Shown: positions 25,564 through 34,008, numbered from the stretch's first letter. The stretch: DNA of 64,000 bases from an uncultured Flavobacteriaceae bacterium (GCA_947488435.1 CANKZG010000005.1:58826-122825), one strand, 5' to 3'. The notes: generated by a model not told the origin, from the letters alone. Program-made: numbers and translations.

Positions 25564-26919
25564 TTATACTTCACGATCTAAATCCCAAGCCTCAAGATAA
25601 TCGGCTATTGCTTTTACAAAAGTCCCACCTAAAGCTCCATTTACTACTCTGTGATCGTAGCTGTGGGAAAGGAACATTTTACTTCGAACACCAATAAAAT
25701 CTCCTTCAGGTGTTTCAATTACCGATGGTATTTTACGAATAGCACCTAAGGCTAAAATTCCTACTTGTGGCTGATTAATAATAGGTGTTCCAAAAACGCT
25801 ACCAAAAGTACCAACATTGGTAACTGTGTATGTACCACCTTGAATTTCATCAGGCTTTAAGGCATTCTTTCTTGACCTCTCTGCCAAATCGTTAACCGTT
25901 TTGGCCATACCTACCAAATTTAGCTGATCTGCATTTTTAATAACAGGTACAATTAGATTTCCATCTGACAAGGCAGCCGCCATACCAATATTGATATTTT
26001 TCTTTTTTATCACCGTTTCTCCTTCTAAGGAAATATTCATCATCGGGTAGTTTTTTAGCGCCTTAGCAACGGCTTCCATAAAAATTGGCGTGAAGGTCAA
26101 TTTTTCACCTTCTCGTTGTTCGAACGATTTCTTTACTTTGTTTCGCCAGTTAACCAAGTTCGTAACATCTACCTCAATAAAACTTTGCACATGAGCCGAA
26201 GTTGAAATACTATCCGTCATATGCTTTGCAATGAGTTTTCCCATTCTGGATAAAGGAATCTCTTCATCACCCGCGTTAACGAGGCTCGCTTTTGGAGGTG
26301 CTTTTGCAATTGCTATTTCACTTTTCGGGGTTTTGGTAGTTTCTGGTACTTTTGTTTCAACTTCAGCAACTTGCGCTACTTCATTGCCTCTGTTCGCTAC
26401 ATAATCCAAAATATCAGCTTTAGTAACACGCCCTTCTTTTCCAGAACCAGCAATACTATCCAATTCTGCTATTGAAATTCCTTCCTGCTTAGCAATATTT
26501 TTTACCAAAGGAGAATAAAATCGTTCTGTACTGCTATAATCTTGTACCGGGGCGCTTATGGTTTCTTTAACTGCAGAAATACCATTCTCCAAGTTTTCTA
26601 CTGCTTTAACCGCTTCTGTTGATGCTATCACTGGAGTTTCCACAACCGCCGGTTTCTCCACCTCAACTCCGGCATCGCCAGCTATCTCAATCACTGCTAC
26701 AACATCTCCTACTTGAACAATATCATCGGCATTAAATCTTTTCTCTACTAAAACTCCGTCAACTTCACTTGGCACTTCTGAATCCACCTTATCTGTGGCA
26801 ATCTCAAAAATGGCCTCATCCATTTCTATAGTATCTCCTACGTCTTTAAGCCAATTCGTGAGGGTTGCTTCTGCAACACTTTCACCCATTTGAGGTAATT
26901 TTAATTCAAATTTTGACAT
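25564..26919 (-). CDS. 2-oxo acid dehydrogenase E2 (dihydrolipoamide acyltransferase)
   Basis: 451 residues: a lipoyl domain with the modified Lys44 in EIATDKVDSEVPSE, an Ala/Glu/Val-rich linker, a peripheral subunit-binding domain (RFYSPLVKNIAKQEGI, GSGKEGRVTKADILDYV) and the catalytic core with SHSYDHRVVNGALGG. The catalytic His-x3-Asp-Gly is HRVVNG, Asn replacing Asp. It is the core of a pyruvate, branched-chain or oxoglutarate dehydrogenase; lipoyl DKVDSE favours the branched-chain or general type. E1 and E3 are not adjacent. Confidence 0.94.
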   Translation of the reverse strand: MSKFELKLPQMGESVAEATLTNWLKDVGDTIEMDEAIFEIATDKVDSEVPSEVDGVLVEKRFNADDIVQVGDVVAVIEIAGDAGVEVEKPAVVETPVIASTEAVKAVENLENGISAVKETISAPVQDYSSTERFYSPLVKNIAKQEGISIAELDSIAGSGKEGRVTKADILDYVANRGNEVAQVAEVETKVPETTKTPKSEIAIAKAPPKASLVNAGDEEIPLSRMGKLIAKHMTDSISTSAHVQSFIEVDVTNLVNWRNKVKKSFEQREGEKLTFTPIFMEAVAKALKNYPMMNISLEGETVIKKKNINIGMAAALSDGNLIVPVIKNADQLNLVGMAKTVNDLAERSRKNALKPDEIQGGTYTVTNVGTFGSVFGTPIINQPQVGILALGAIRKIPSVIETPEGDFIGVRSKMFLSHSYDHRVVNGALGGTFVKAIADYLEAWDLDREV

Positions 26920-26956
26920 ATTGATATTTTATGTGCTTTTTTGGATAATTTTTTTG

Positions 26957-26964
26957 CAAAAATA
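26957..26964 (-). promoter_or_regulatory. -7 element of the E2 gene promoter
   Basis: TATTTTTG followed by C on the minus strand, 38 nt before the ATG, matches TAnnTTTG. No obvious -33 TTG at the right distance. Confidence 0.4.
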
Positions 26965-27011
26965 ATAAAAAAAACGCCTTTTTTTTGTGATAAAATCATC
27001 ACTGCTTACAT

Positions 27012-27632
27012 TTATGACGTTTTTAACGAATTCTCAAAAGGAATTCGATTTAAAATACTTCTACCAAGCGTCACTTCATCTGCATATTCCAATTCATCTC
27101 CTACAGCAATTCCCCGGGCGATTGTAGCCACTTTTATGGTTAAACTTTCTAATTGTTTATAAATATAGAAATTGGTTGTATCTCCTTCCATTGTTGAACT
27201 TAATGCAAAAATAATTTCTTTAATTTCTCCTTGTTTGGCCTTATCAACCAATGAAGTAATAGTAAGATCTTGAGGTCCTATTCCTTCCATAGGCGATATT
27301 TTACCTCCCAATACATGGTATAGTCCTTTAAATTGTGCTGTATTTTCTATTGCCATCACATCACGTATATCCTCCACCACACATACTAGTTCGGTATCTC
27401 GTCTTGGATCCGCACAAATTTCACAAAGGGTTGTATCTGAAATGTTATGACAACGTTCACAAAATTTAATATCGTTGCGCAATTGTAATAGCGCTGAAGC
27501 CAAACGTTCTGTTTGTAAATTAGGTTGCTTTAGCAAATGCAACACCAGTCGCAACGCTGTACGTTTACCAATCCCAGGTAATAAGGATATTTCATACACG
27601 GCGTTTTCTAGGAGTTTAGAAGAGAAATCCAT
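27012..27632 (-). CDS. recR: Recombination protein RecR
   Basis: 206 residues with all RecR modules: the N-terminal helix-hairpin-helix ([18 protein letters not shown]), the C4 zinc finger ([16 protein letters not shown]), and the Toprim domain ([36 protein letters not shown]). RecR forms a clamp with RecO for loading RecA at gaps. It is divergent from the symporter. Confidence 0.97.
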   Translation of the reverse strand: MDFSSKLLENAVYEISLLPGIGKRTALRLVLHLLKQPNLQTERLASALLQLRNDIKFCERCHNISDTTLCEICADPRRDTELVCVVEDIRDVMAIENTAQFKGLYHVLGGKISPMEGIGPQDLTITSLVDKAKQGEIKEIIFALSSTMEGDTTNFYIYKQLESLTIKVATIARGIAVGDELEYADEVTLGRSILNRIPFENSLKTS

Positions 27633-27636
27633 AACA

Positions 27637-27644
27637 CAAAATTA
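27637..27644 (-). promoter_or_regulatory. -7 element abutting the recR start codon
   Basis: TAATTTTG on the minus strand ends 4 nt before the recR ATG. If used, transcription would begin at about the ATG, giving a leaderless mRNA. Confidence 0.35.
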
Positions 27645-27698
27645 CAATTTTAGATTTATGTTTTAAGTTTTTGTACTTTGCATTTGAAATTAATTTTT

Positions 27699-29183
27699 AT
27701 GACGTCAGGCCATATTCTATTGCTTATTGGAGCTTACTTCCTTCTCCTTCTTCTTATTTCATACTTTACAGGAAAAAATGATTCCAATGCTGATTTTTTT
27801 AAGGCAGGAAAAAAATCTCCATGGTATTTGGTTGCATTTGGCATGGTTGGAACTTCGCTGTCTGGAGTTACCTTTATTTCAGTACCTGGATGGGTAGAGG
27901 GAGCGCAATTTGGCTATATGCAGGTTGTCTTCGGGTATTTAGTAGGTTACTTTGTAATTGCCTATGTACTCATGCCAATATATTACAGGTTTAATGTCAC
28001 CTCAATTTACGAATATTTAGAACAACGATTTGGGATTGTAAGTTATAAAACCGGAGCTTTTTTCTTTTTCATCTCCAGAGTGCTAGGAGCTTCGTTTCGT
28101 CTATTTCTAGTTGCAATTGTATTGCAGCAATTTGTTTTTGATGCATGGGGTGTGCCTTTTGAAGTTACCGTAGTTTTATCTATAGTGCTTATTTGGATTT
28201 ATACTTTTAAAGGAGGTATACGAACCATTGTATGGACAGATACTTTGCAAACGCTCTTTATGCTATTAGCAGTTGGATTATCGATTTATTTTATTACAGA
28301 TAAATTATCTTGGAGTATGGGAGATTTTTTTGCTTCGGACGAATTGAAAGCATACCAAAGAATAATTTTTATGGATGATTTTTTAGCGCGTAATCATTTT
28401 ATAAAATCTTTTATAGGAGGGTTATTTATTGCGATTTGCATGACAGGTTTGGATCAGGATATGATGCAAAAAAACCTTACCTGCAAAAGCTTAAAAGATG
28501 CGCAAAAAAATATGATTTCCTTCAGTATAGTTTTAGTTTTCGTAAACTTTATCTTTTTACTTTTAGGTGCTCTTCTTTTTATTTATGCCGCGAAATTCAA
28601 TATTGTAACACCTTTAATGGATGGTTCTGCTAAAACAGATTTACTTTTTCCTGAGATTGCCTTGAATAGTGGTTTGGGCTTAACAGTGGCCATTACTTTT
28701 ATGTTAGGTCTTATAGCCGCAGCATATAGCAGTGCTGATAGTGCTCTTACCGCACTCACAACATCTTTTTGTATCGATTTTATGAATATTGAAAAAAGGC
28801 CAGCAACCTCACAAAAAAAATTACGAAAACAAGTTCATATTGGCATGAGTCTACTTTTGGTAGTTGTTATTATTATTTTCAAATATGTGTTAAACCGGAA
28901 TGCTATTGATGGTCTGTTAACTGTTGCAACTTATACTTATGGACCTTTATTGGGATTGTTCGCATTTGGTATTTTCACTAAACATTCTATTAAAGATAAA
29001 TATGCCTGGCTTATAGCTTTAATAGCCGTGATCTTAATATACGGTATTGCACAAATCCCATCTGACTATCTGGGTGGTTATGTGGTAGGTTATGAATTGC
29101 TTCCTTTAAATGGGTTGTTGACTTTTATTGGTCTCTGGCTTATTAGAAACAAAAAGACTACAAAACCTGTTTCTCCTTCATAA
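27699..29183 (+). CDS. Sodium:solute symporter family transporter
   Basis: The ATG at 27699 begins [19 protein letters not shown] and gives 494 aa with about 13 membrane segments. Features of the SSS family are visible: [57 protein letters not shown] and [18 protein letters not shown] in the sodium-site helix. Uptake of a small organic solute with sodium is expected; the solute is unknown. Confidence 0.95.
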   Translation: MTSGHILLLIGAYFLLLLLISYFTGKNDSNADFFKAGKKSPWYLVAFGMVGTSLSGVTFISVPGWVEGAQFGYMQVVFGYLVGYFVIAYVLMPIYYRFNVTSIYEYLEQRFGIVSYKTGAFFFFISRVLGASFRLFLVAIVLQQFVFDAWGVPFEVTVVLSIVLIWIYTFKGGIRTIVWTDTLQTLFMLLAVGLSIYFITDKLSWSMGDFFASDELKAYQRIIFMDDFLARNHFIKSFIGGLFIAICMTGLDQDMMQKNLTCKSLKDAQKNMISFSIVLVFVNFIFLLLGALLFIYAAKFNIVTPLMDGSAKTDLLFPEIALNSGLGLTVAITFMLGLIAAAYSSADSALTALTTSFCIDFMNIEKRPATSQKKLRKQVHIGMSLLLVVVIIIFKYVLNRNAIDGLLTVATYTYGPLLGLFAFGIFTKHSIKDKYAWLIALIAVILIYGIAQIPSDYLGGYVVGYELLPLNGLLTFIGLWLIRNKKTTKPVSPS

Positions 29184-29185
29184 TC

Positions 29186-29545
29186 TTAAAATTGATTTGT
29201 AGCTAACAGTACTAGCGTACAAGCAACTTCAACAGTAATACCTTTGTTCCTTAGCAGTTGGTAGAAGGTTTCATTTTCAGTTCCCGGATTAAAAATAACT
29301 CTTCGAGGTTTTAGCGCAATAATAGACTCATATATAACTGGTTGCCTCTGAGGTCCAATATATAAGGTTATCGTATCAATAGCTGGTATATTGACCAAAG
29401 TGGTGTGAATTTGCACACCAGAAACCACACCTTCACGGAGACCATATGCAAAAGTAGGAATCCCTTTTTCAACAAGTCTTCGAATTGCTAAATTGCTATA
29501 ACGTTCTGGTTTTAAGGAAGCTCCGAAAACTAATGTTTTTTTCAT
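29186..29545 (-). CDS. CoA-binding domain protein
   Basis: 119 residues of a single Rossmann-type CoA-binding fold of the YccU kind: KTLVFGASLKPERYSNLAI, IDTITLYIGPQRQPVIYES and PRRVIFNPGTENETFYQLL. It is probably a cytosolic nucleotide- or CoA-sensing protein. It converges on the symporter gene with a 2-nt gap. Confidence 0.93.
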   Translation of the reverse strand: MKKTLVFGASLKPERYSNLAIRRLVEKGIPTFAYGLREGVVSGVQIHTTLVNIPAIDTITLYIGPQRQPVIYESIIALKPRRVIFNPGTENETFYQLLRNKGITVEVACTLVLLATNQF

Positions 29546-29577
29546 ATTTTATTCAGTTGTTAAAGTATGTTAAGAAG

Positions 29578-29603
29578 TGTAACGATCCTAAAAATTAGTC
29601 GTC
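29578..29603 (+). promoter_or_regulatory. Possible ECF-type promoter
   Basis: TGTAACGA followed after 14 nt by CGTC. The symmetrical promoters at 35.7 kb have TGTAACCT-N15-CGTCATA; the similarity suggests recognition by the same or a related ECF sigma, although one -35 base and the spacing differ. Confidence 0.3.
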
Positions 29604-29608
29604 TACTA

Positions 29609-29730
29609 CACATAAACCATTCACAAAAAAATCATCATTGATAGCGCTATATTTTTATAGTTAATGGTTAGTGTTTAGTATAGCATATCAATGAATAGGA
29701 CCCGAGGTATTTGCTTCGGGTTCTTGTTTT
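29609..29730 (+). ncRNA. Candidate small RNA (about 120 nt)
   Basis: The interval from the ECF-like motif to a well-formed terminator contains no ORF of note. If transcribed it yields an RNA of about 120 nt ending in the hairpin at 29697-29724. No known RNA family was recognised. Confidence 0.3.
29697..29730 (+). terminator. Rho-independent terminator on the plus strand
   Basis: AGGACCCGAGG (29697-29707) pairs with CTTCGGGTTCT (29714-29724), 11 bp including three G-U or wobble pairs, loop TATTTG, followed by TGTTTT. The minus strand lacks a U run after the hairpin, so it acts for a plus-strand transcript, yet no plus-strand gene ends here. Confidence 0.6.
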
Positions 29731-29839
29731 ATGATTGCAAAGGTACTGTTGATTTTCAAAAAATTATTTAACAGCTTTTATTTTAAAGCGTTAATCTTAC
29801 CAAAACATACCAGATACCCTAATTATTTGTTAAACATCA

Positions 29840-29868
29840 TTTGTTCTGTAACATCAAATCTGCATTTG
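29840..29868 (+). promoter_or_regulatory. Weak sigma-A-like promoter before the leader-like ORF
   Basis: TTTG (29840-29843) and TGCATTTG followed by C (29861-29868) are 17 nt apart. The -7 box has G in place of A at its second position. Predicted start about 29873. Confidence 0.3.
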
Positions 29869-29901
29869 CGTCTAGTACAGTATCAATCAAAAATTAATAC
29901 G

Positions 29902-29946
29902 ATGAACAACTTTACACTACTGCTTAGGTTTATACGAACTCCTTAG
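29902..29946 (+). CDS. Leader-peptide-like short ORF (14 codons)
   Basis: The sequence reads MNNFTLLLRFIRTP then stop. Three consecutive leucine codons (CTA, CTG, CTT) are all of types less used in this AT-rich genome, followed by AGG, ATA and CGA. That is the composition of an amino-acid attenuation peptide. Hairpin-forming repeats (ACTACT...AGTAGT around 29919-29951) overlap it and a terminator follows at 30075, but no biosynthetic operon lies downstream. No strong ribosome-binding site is visible. Confidence 0.3.
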   Translation: MNNFTLLLRFIRTP

Positions 29947-30074
29947 TAGTAGTATTAGCTACTCGAAAATTTGCTAAGCTGTTGTATTGTGTTATTAATT
30001 TTTGTCCTTATAAAGTAATTGATCGTCTAACTAAAATTTGTAGTTGGTTAATTTTGTTGAGACGCATCAATGCA

Positions 30075-30108
30075 AAAGCCCTGATTTAGTATCAGGGCTT
30101 TCTATTTT
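30075..30108. terminator. Terminator of fabH (bidirectional)
   Basis: AAAGCCCTGA (30075-30084) pairs perfectly with TCAGGGCTTT (30092-30101), loop TTTAGTA, with T-rich flanks in both orientations. It serves fabH on the minus strand and any plus-strand leader transcript. Confidence 0.8.
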
Positions 30109-30124
30109 CTAATAAGCTGTAAGC

Positions 30125-31135
30125 TTACCATTTTATAATAGCACTACCCCAGGTAAAACCGCTTCCAAAAGCGGCTAAGACCACCAAATCGCCACTTTTG
30201 ACTTTATTTTGCTCCCAAGCCTCTGTTAAAGCAATAGGTATGGACGCCGCTGTAGTATTTCCATACTTCATAATATTATTAAAAACCTGATCATTACGTA
30301 GTCCAAATTTTTTCTGTACAAATTGAGATATTCTTAAGTTCGCCTGATGTGGAATCAACATATCTATATTAGCTGCCTCCAGTTGATTTTTCTTAAGACC
30401 TTCAATTATAACTTCACTAAAACGTACTACTGCATTTTTAAATACAAATTGTCCGTTCATATATGGGTAATACGACTCATCGTTTTCGTCCTGATCAGCA
30501 ATGATATCTGTAACCCAACGTTTTCCCATCCCTGGAGCGATTAACGAAAGTTGTTCTGCGTGTTCGCCTTCGGAATGTAAATGTGTTGATAAAATCCCTT
30601 TTGTAGAATCTTCTTCCCTGCTAAGTATTGCCGCTCCAGCACCATCGCCAAAAATAACAGACACTCCTCTTCCTCGAGTGGTCATATCTAAACCATGTGA
30701 ATGTAATTCAGAACCAATAACCAAAATGTTTTTATACATTCCACTTTTGATGTACTGATCTGCGACAGAAAGGCTATATATGAAGCCTGAGCATTGGTTA
30801 CGAATATCCAAAGCCCCTACGGTTTTAATATTTAAATCTCGTTGTACTAATACCCCAGGTCCTGGAAAATAGTAGTCTGGGCTTAAAGTGGCAAAAATGA
30901 TAAAATCAATGTCATCTTTATCTATGCCAGCTCTCTCAATAGCAACTTTGGCAGCTTTCACTCCCATAGTTGTTGTTGTATCCCCGTCTCCTTTTATAAC
31001 GTGTCTTCGCTCCTGGATTCCGGTACGTTCCTGAATCCAGGAATCATTCGTATCCATAAGTTTTGATAAATCATCGTTAGTGACCACATTTTCAGGTACG
31101 TAATAACCAAGTCCTGATATTTTTGAATTGTACAT
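30125..31135 (-). CDS. fabH: 3-oxoacyl-ACP synthase III (KAS III)
   Basis: 336 residues with the KAS III catalytic triad: Cys115 in IRNQCSGFIYSL, His in LIPHQANLRI, and Asn in KYGNTTAASIPIAL. FabH condenses an acyl-CoA primer with malonyl-ACP to start fatty-acid synthesis; in Bacteroidetes branched-chain primers are used. Several paralogues are common in such genomes, so this need not be the only one. It is monocistronic. Confidence 0.94.
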   Translation of the reverse strand: MYNSKISGLGYYVPENVVTNDDLSKLMDTNDSWIQERTGIQERRHVIKGDGDTTTTMGVKAAKVAIERAGIDKDDIDFIIFATLSPDYYFPGPGVLVQRDLNIKTVGALDIRNQCSGFIYSLSVADQYIKSGMYKNILVIGSELHSHGLDMTTRGRGVSVIFGDGAGAAILSREEDSTKGILSTHLHSEGEHAEQLSLIAPGMGKRWVTDIIADQDENDESYYPYMNGQFVFKNAVVRFSEVIIEGLKKNQLEAANIDMLIPHQANLRISQFVQKKFGLRNDQVFNNIMKYGNTTAASIPIALTEAWEQNKVKSGDLVVLAAFGSGFTWGSAIIKW

Positions 31136-31404
31136 TTGTTCTATTTATCAATATTATATGCGTTGCAAAACAAAATTTAGTTACGCAAGATATAAAGAAA
31201 GTGTCTTTTAGTCGTATTATTTTAAAATTACTAAAAATAAAGGTTATCAAAGCGGCATTATAGGAAGGAAAATTATACCACGCTTTTGCTTTGATACTTT
31301 TTCCAAAACAATGGATTTATGTTATAAAATAATAATTTTAAATTTTGTTTATTTTTAATTTCAAAATATACAACAGTTATAAATTGTCAAAAAATTGTGC
31401 TTAG

Positions 31405-31437
31405 AAAAAAAAGTGCTTCTAATAGAAGCACTTTTTT
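31405..31437 (-). terminator. Terminator of a small minus-strand transcript
   Basis: A 14-bp perfect stem (AAAAAAGTGCTTCT, 31407-31420, with its complement 31424-31437) and a 3-nt loop, followed on the minus strand by a T run. It is the only candidate end for a minus-strand transcript from 31.51 kb. Confidence 0.75.
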
Positions 31438-31468
31438 AAACAACCTAACCAATAAATAAACAAATTAA

Positions 31469-31492
31469 TTATGGAAATCTTGACTTTTTCAT
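31469..31492 (-). CDS. Possible 7-residue peptide MKKSRFP
   Basis: ATG at 31492, stop at 31469-31471. AGGAGAG lies 9 nt upstream of the ATG, better than most ribosome-binding sites in this window. The peptide is basic. It is too short to classify. MKKSRF also begins some IS3-family OrfA proteins, but the following sequence does not continue that reading. Confidence 0.3.
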   Translation of the reverse strand: MKKSRFP

Positions 31493-31518
31493 AGCCTTTC
31501 TCTCTCCTAATCAATAGT

Positions 31519-31550
31519 CAAATATAATTATTGTTTAACTATTAATCAAA
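31519..31550 (-). promoter_or_regulatory. Consensus sigma-A promoter for the small transcript
   Basis: On the minus strand -33 TTTG (31550-31547) and -7 TATATTTG (31526-31519) with 20 nt between. Both elements are perfect matches to the Bacteroidetes vegetative consensus; predicted start about 31514. Confidence 0.65.
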
Positions 31551-31645
31551 AAAATTAAACAATAATAATGTTAAAGTTTAAATACCTTTATTAAGGTTAA
31601 TGTATTTATGTCAGTTTGTCACTAATCGCGATAATGGTATTTTTT

Positions 31646-31664
31646 TTGAATTGTTCTAATTCAA
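31646..31664 (+). repeat. Inverted repeat in the htpG 5' region
   Basis: TTGAATT and AATTCAA are perfect complements separated by GTTCT. It ends 17 nt before the htpG ATG, so it lies in or next to the leader and could be an operator or mRNA hairpin. It is not a CIRCE element. Confidence 0.4.
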
Positions 31665-31681
31665 CTTAAAAAAATTCTATT

Positions 31682-33571
31682 ATGGCTACTGGTAAAATCA
31701 ACGTTTCCGTTGAGAACATTTTTCCACTAATCAAAAAATTCTTGTATAGCGATCATGAAATCTTCTTAAGAGAGTTGATTTCTAATGCAACGGATGCAAC
31801 CTTAAAATTAAAACATTTAGCCTCTATTGGCGATGCAAAGGTAGATTACAAAGATCCTCGTATCGAGGTTATCGTTGATAAAGAAGCAAAACAGATTCGC
31901 ATCATTGATGAAGGCGTTGGTATGACTCAGGATGAAGTTAAAAAATATATCAATGAAGTTGCATTTTCTGGAGCTGAAGAGTTTCTAGATAAATACAAAG
32001 ATGCGGCTAAAGATGCTGGCATTATCGGACATTTTGGTCTTGGTTTCTATTCAGCTTTTATGGTTGCAGAAAAAGTAGAAATACTTACAAAGAGTTATAA
32101 AGATGAACCTGGAGCACATTGGTCTTGTGATGGTTCTCCGAAGTTTACATTGAAAGCGATTGATCGTGACACTCGCGGAACGGAAATCGTTCTTCATATT
32201 GCAGAAGATTCGTTAGAGTTTTTGGAAGAGGCTAAGATTGGGGATTTACTTCGTAAGTACAACAAATTTATGCCGATACCCATCAAATTTGGAACTAAAA
32301 CTGAAACTTTACCAAAACCTGAAGGCGCTAAAGAAGAAGATCCTGCTCCTACACAAGAGGTAGATAACATCATAAATAATCCCAATCCTGCTTGGACGAA
32401 AAAACCAACCGATTTAGAAATAGAAGATTACAAAGGGTTTTATAGGGAACTATATCCTATGCAATTTGAGGAACCTCTTTTCAACATTCATCTGAATGTT
32501 GATTATCCTTTTAATCTCACGGGAATCCTATATTTCCCACGAATGACAAACGATCTTAGTGCTCAAAAGGATCGTATACAATTGTATCAAAATCAAGTAT
32601 TTGTTACCGATAATGTAGAAGGTATTGTACCTGAATTTCTAACAATGCTTCGTGGTGTCATTGATTCACCTGACATTCCGTTAAATGTCTCCAGATCATA
32701 CTTGCAAGCCGATGGAGCCGTGAAAAAAATATCTTCCTATATCACACGTAAAGTAGCTGATAAACTTACATCGCTTTTTAAAGAGAATAGGGAAGATTTT
32801 GAGGCCAAATGGAACGACATCAAGATTGTTATCGAATACGGAATGCTTTCTGAAGAAAAGTTTTTTGAAAAAGCTGACAAATTTACATTATACCCTAGTG
32901 TAGATGGCAGTTATTATACTTTTGAAGAACTTACGGAAAAAATAAAGGATAACCAGACCGATAAGGACGAAAAGATGGTTATTCTTTATGCATCTAATAA
33001 GGAAGAACAGCACAGCTATATTGAAGCTGCTAAAACTAAGGGGTATGAAGTTTTATTGTTAGATTCTCCAATTGTATCACATTTGATGCAAAAATTAGAA
33101 ACTTCAAAAGAAAAAATATCCTTTGCTCGTGTTGATGCTGATCATTTGGATAACTTAATCAAAAAAGAAGATACTCAAATTTCAAAGTTATCCGACGAAG
33201 AAAAAGAAAAACTCAAAACAACTTTGGAAGAAGTAATTCAAGACAAAGGCTATACAGTGCAATTAGAAGCAATGGATAGTGCTGCCTCGCCATTTATTAT
33301 TACAGAACCTGAGTTTATGCGCAGAATGAAAGAAATGCAGCAAACTGGCGGCGGCGGCGGTATGTTTGGAATGGGGGGAATGCCCGAAATGTACAACCTT
33401 ATTGTTAATACCAATCATGAGCTGGTAGGCGAAATTCTAAATACAAAAACAGCAAAGAAAAGAGAACGTCTAATTTCACAATCCCTGGATTTGGCACGCC
33501 TATCGAAAGGTTTGTTAAAAGGTGAAGCCCTTACCAATTTCATTAAGCGTAGCTACGATATGGTAAAATAA
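31682..33571 (+). CDS. htpG: Molecular chaperone HtpG (Hsp90)
   Basis: 629 residues with the GHKL ATPase domain: ELISNATDATLKLKHLAS (Asn), IIDEGVGMTQDEVKKYIN and IIGHFGLGFYSAFM. The middle domain carries the catalytic Arg in NVSRSYLQAD. A Gly/Met-rich loop (TGGGGGMFGMGGMPEM, about 557-572) interrupts the dimerisation domain, an insertion I associate with Bacteroidetes members. The terminator follows at 33590. Confidence 0.97.
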   Translation: MATGKINVSVENIFPLIKKFLYSDHEIFLRELISNATDATLKLKHLASIGDAKVDYKDPRIEVIVDKEAKQIRIIDEGVGMTQDEVKKYINEVAFSGAEEFLDKYKDAAKDAGIIGHFGLGFYSAFMVAEKVEILTKSYKDEPGAHWSCDGSPKFTLKAIDRDTRGTEIVLHIAEDSLEFLEEAKIGDLLRKYNKFMPIPIKFGTKTETLPKPEGAKEEDPAPTQEVDNIINNPNPAWTKKPTDLEIEDYKGFYRELYPMQFEEPLFNIHLNVDYPFNLTGILYFPRMTNDLSAQKDRIQLYQNQVFVTDNVEGIVPEFLTMLRGVIDSPDIPLNVSRSYLQADGAVKKISSYITRKVADKLTSLFKENREDFEAKWNDIKIVIEYGMLSEEKFFEKADKFTLYPSVDGSYYTFEELTEKIKDNQTDKDEKMVILYASNKEEQHSYIEAAKTKGYEVLLLDSPIVSHLMQKLETSKEKISFARVDADHLDNLIKKEDTQISKLSDEEKEKLKTTLEEVIQDKGYTVQLEAMDSAASPFIITEPEFMRRMKEMQQTGGGGGMFGMGGMPEMYNLIVNTNHELVGEILNTKTAKKRERLISQSLDLARLSKGLLKGEALTNFIKRSYDMVK

Positions 33572-33589
33572 TTAATCTTTAATCATATT

Positions 33590-33638
33590 AAGCCCATACA
33601 TTTTTCTAAAATTGAGGAAGAATGCATGGGCTTTTTTT
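33590..33638 (+). terminator. Terminator of htpG
   Basis: AAGCCCAT (33590-33597) pairs with ATGGGCTT (33626-33633), extended inside by CATTTTTC/GAAGAATG, followed by a T run. It lies just before the DoxX gene. Confidence 0.7.
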
Positions 33639-33648
33639 ATATTCGTTT

Positions 33649-34008
33649 ATGAATTTTCCTTGGCATCTTTATATTATGGCGGCACTCTATGTATTTGCCG
33701 GATTAATGCACTTTATAAAACCTAAGATTTACCTAAGGATAATGCCTCCTTTTTTACCTTTTCCTAAATTTCTTGTTGCTAGCAGTGGTGTTATTGAAAT
33801 ACTCCTTGGTATAGGCCTATGTTTTTCTCTTACTAAAAATACGAGTATCTACAGTATCATTATTATACTCGTGCTATTTCTAGTTGTACACTTTTACATG
33901 CTAACAAGTAGGAAAGCGGCGGCTGGTCTTCCCAAGTGGCTTTTAATTCTTAGGATTCCTTTACAATTTGTATTGATGTACTGGGCCGCATCATATTTAC
34001 AATTTTAA
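33649..34008 (+). CDS. DoxX/MauE-like membrane protein
   Basis: I start at ATG 33649 (MNFPWHLYIMAALYVFAGLM); an earlier in-frame ATG at 33622 sits inside the htpG terminator. The 119 residues form four membrane helices with the DoxX-like MHFIKPKIYLRIMPPFLPFP loop. Members may take part in respiratory or redox membrane complexes. No partner is adjacent. Confidence 0.85.
   Translation: MNFPWHLYIMAALYVFAGLMHFIKPKIYLRIMPPFLPFPKFLVASSGVIEILLGIGLCFSLTKNTSIYSIIIILVLFLVVHFYMLTSRKAAAGLPKWLLILRIPLQFVLMYWAASYLQF

Larger units (their letters stand above)
29546..30124. other. 579-nt gap without an annotated protein gene
   Basis: No long ORF here looks real. It contains, on the plus strand, an ECF-like promoter motif (29578-29603), a terminator hairpin (29697-29724), a weak sigma-A-like promoter (29840-29868), a 14-codon leader-like ORF (29902-29946) and a second terminator (30075-30101). 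These delimit two candidate short transcripts, described separately. Confidence 0.6.
31405..31514 (-). ncRNA. Candidate small transcript of about 110 nt
   Basis: Bounded by a consensus promoter (31519-31550) and a strong terminator (31407-31437). It contains a purine-rich AGGAGAG and a 7-codon ORF, so it could be a small mRNA, a dual-function RNA or a regulatory RNA. It does not match any RNA family I can recognise. Confidence 0.5.
31136..31681. other. 546-nt gap between fabH and htpG
   Basis: No long ORF. On the minus strand the part 31405-31550 holds a complete small transcription unit (promoter, ribosome-binding site, 7-codon ORF, terminator). The part next to htpG has an inverted repeat at 31646-31664. 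I recognise nothing in 31136-31404 beyond AT-rich sequence. Confidence 0.6.

Noticed and set aside
29731..29946. 71-codon ORF in the 29.5-30.1 kb gap
   Set aside because: Lys/Leu-rich random-looking sequence; only its last 14 codons, from a separate ATG, look of interest.
31469..31492. MKKSRFP as the start of a decayed IS3-family OrfA
   Set aside because: After the stop, the next bases in any frame do not give the rest of an OrfA, and the promoter-terminator arrangement argues for an independent unit.
31560..31681. CIRCE element expected upstream of a chaperone gene
   Set aside because: No TTAGCACTC-N9-GAGTGCTAA or close variant was seen; only an unrelated inverted repeat.
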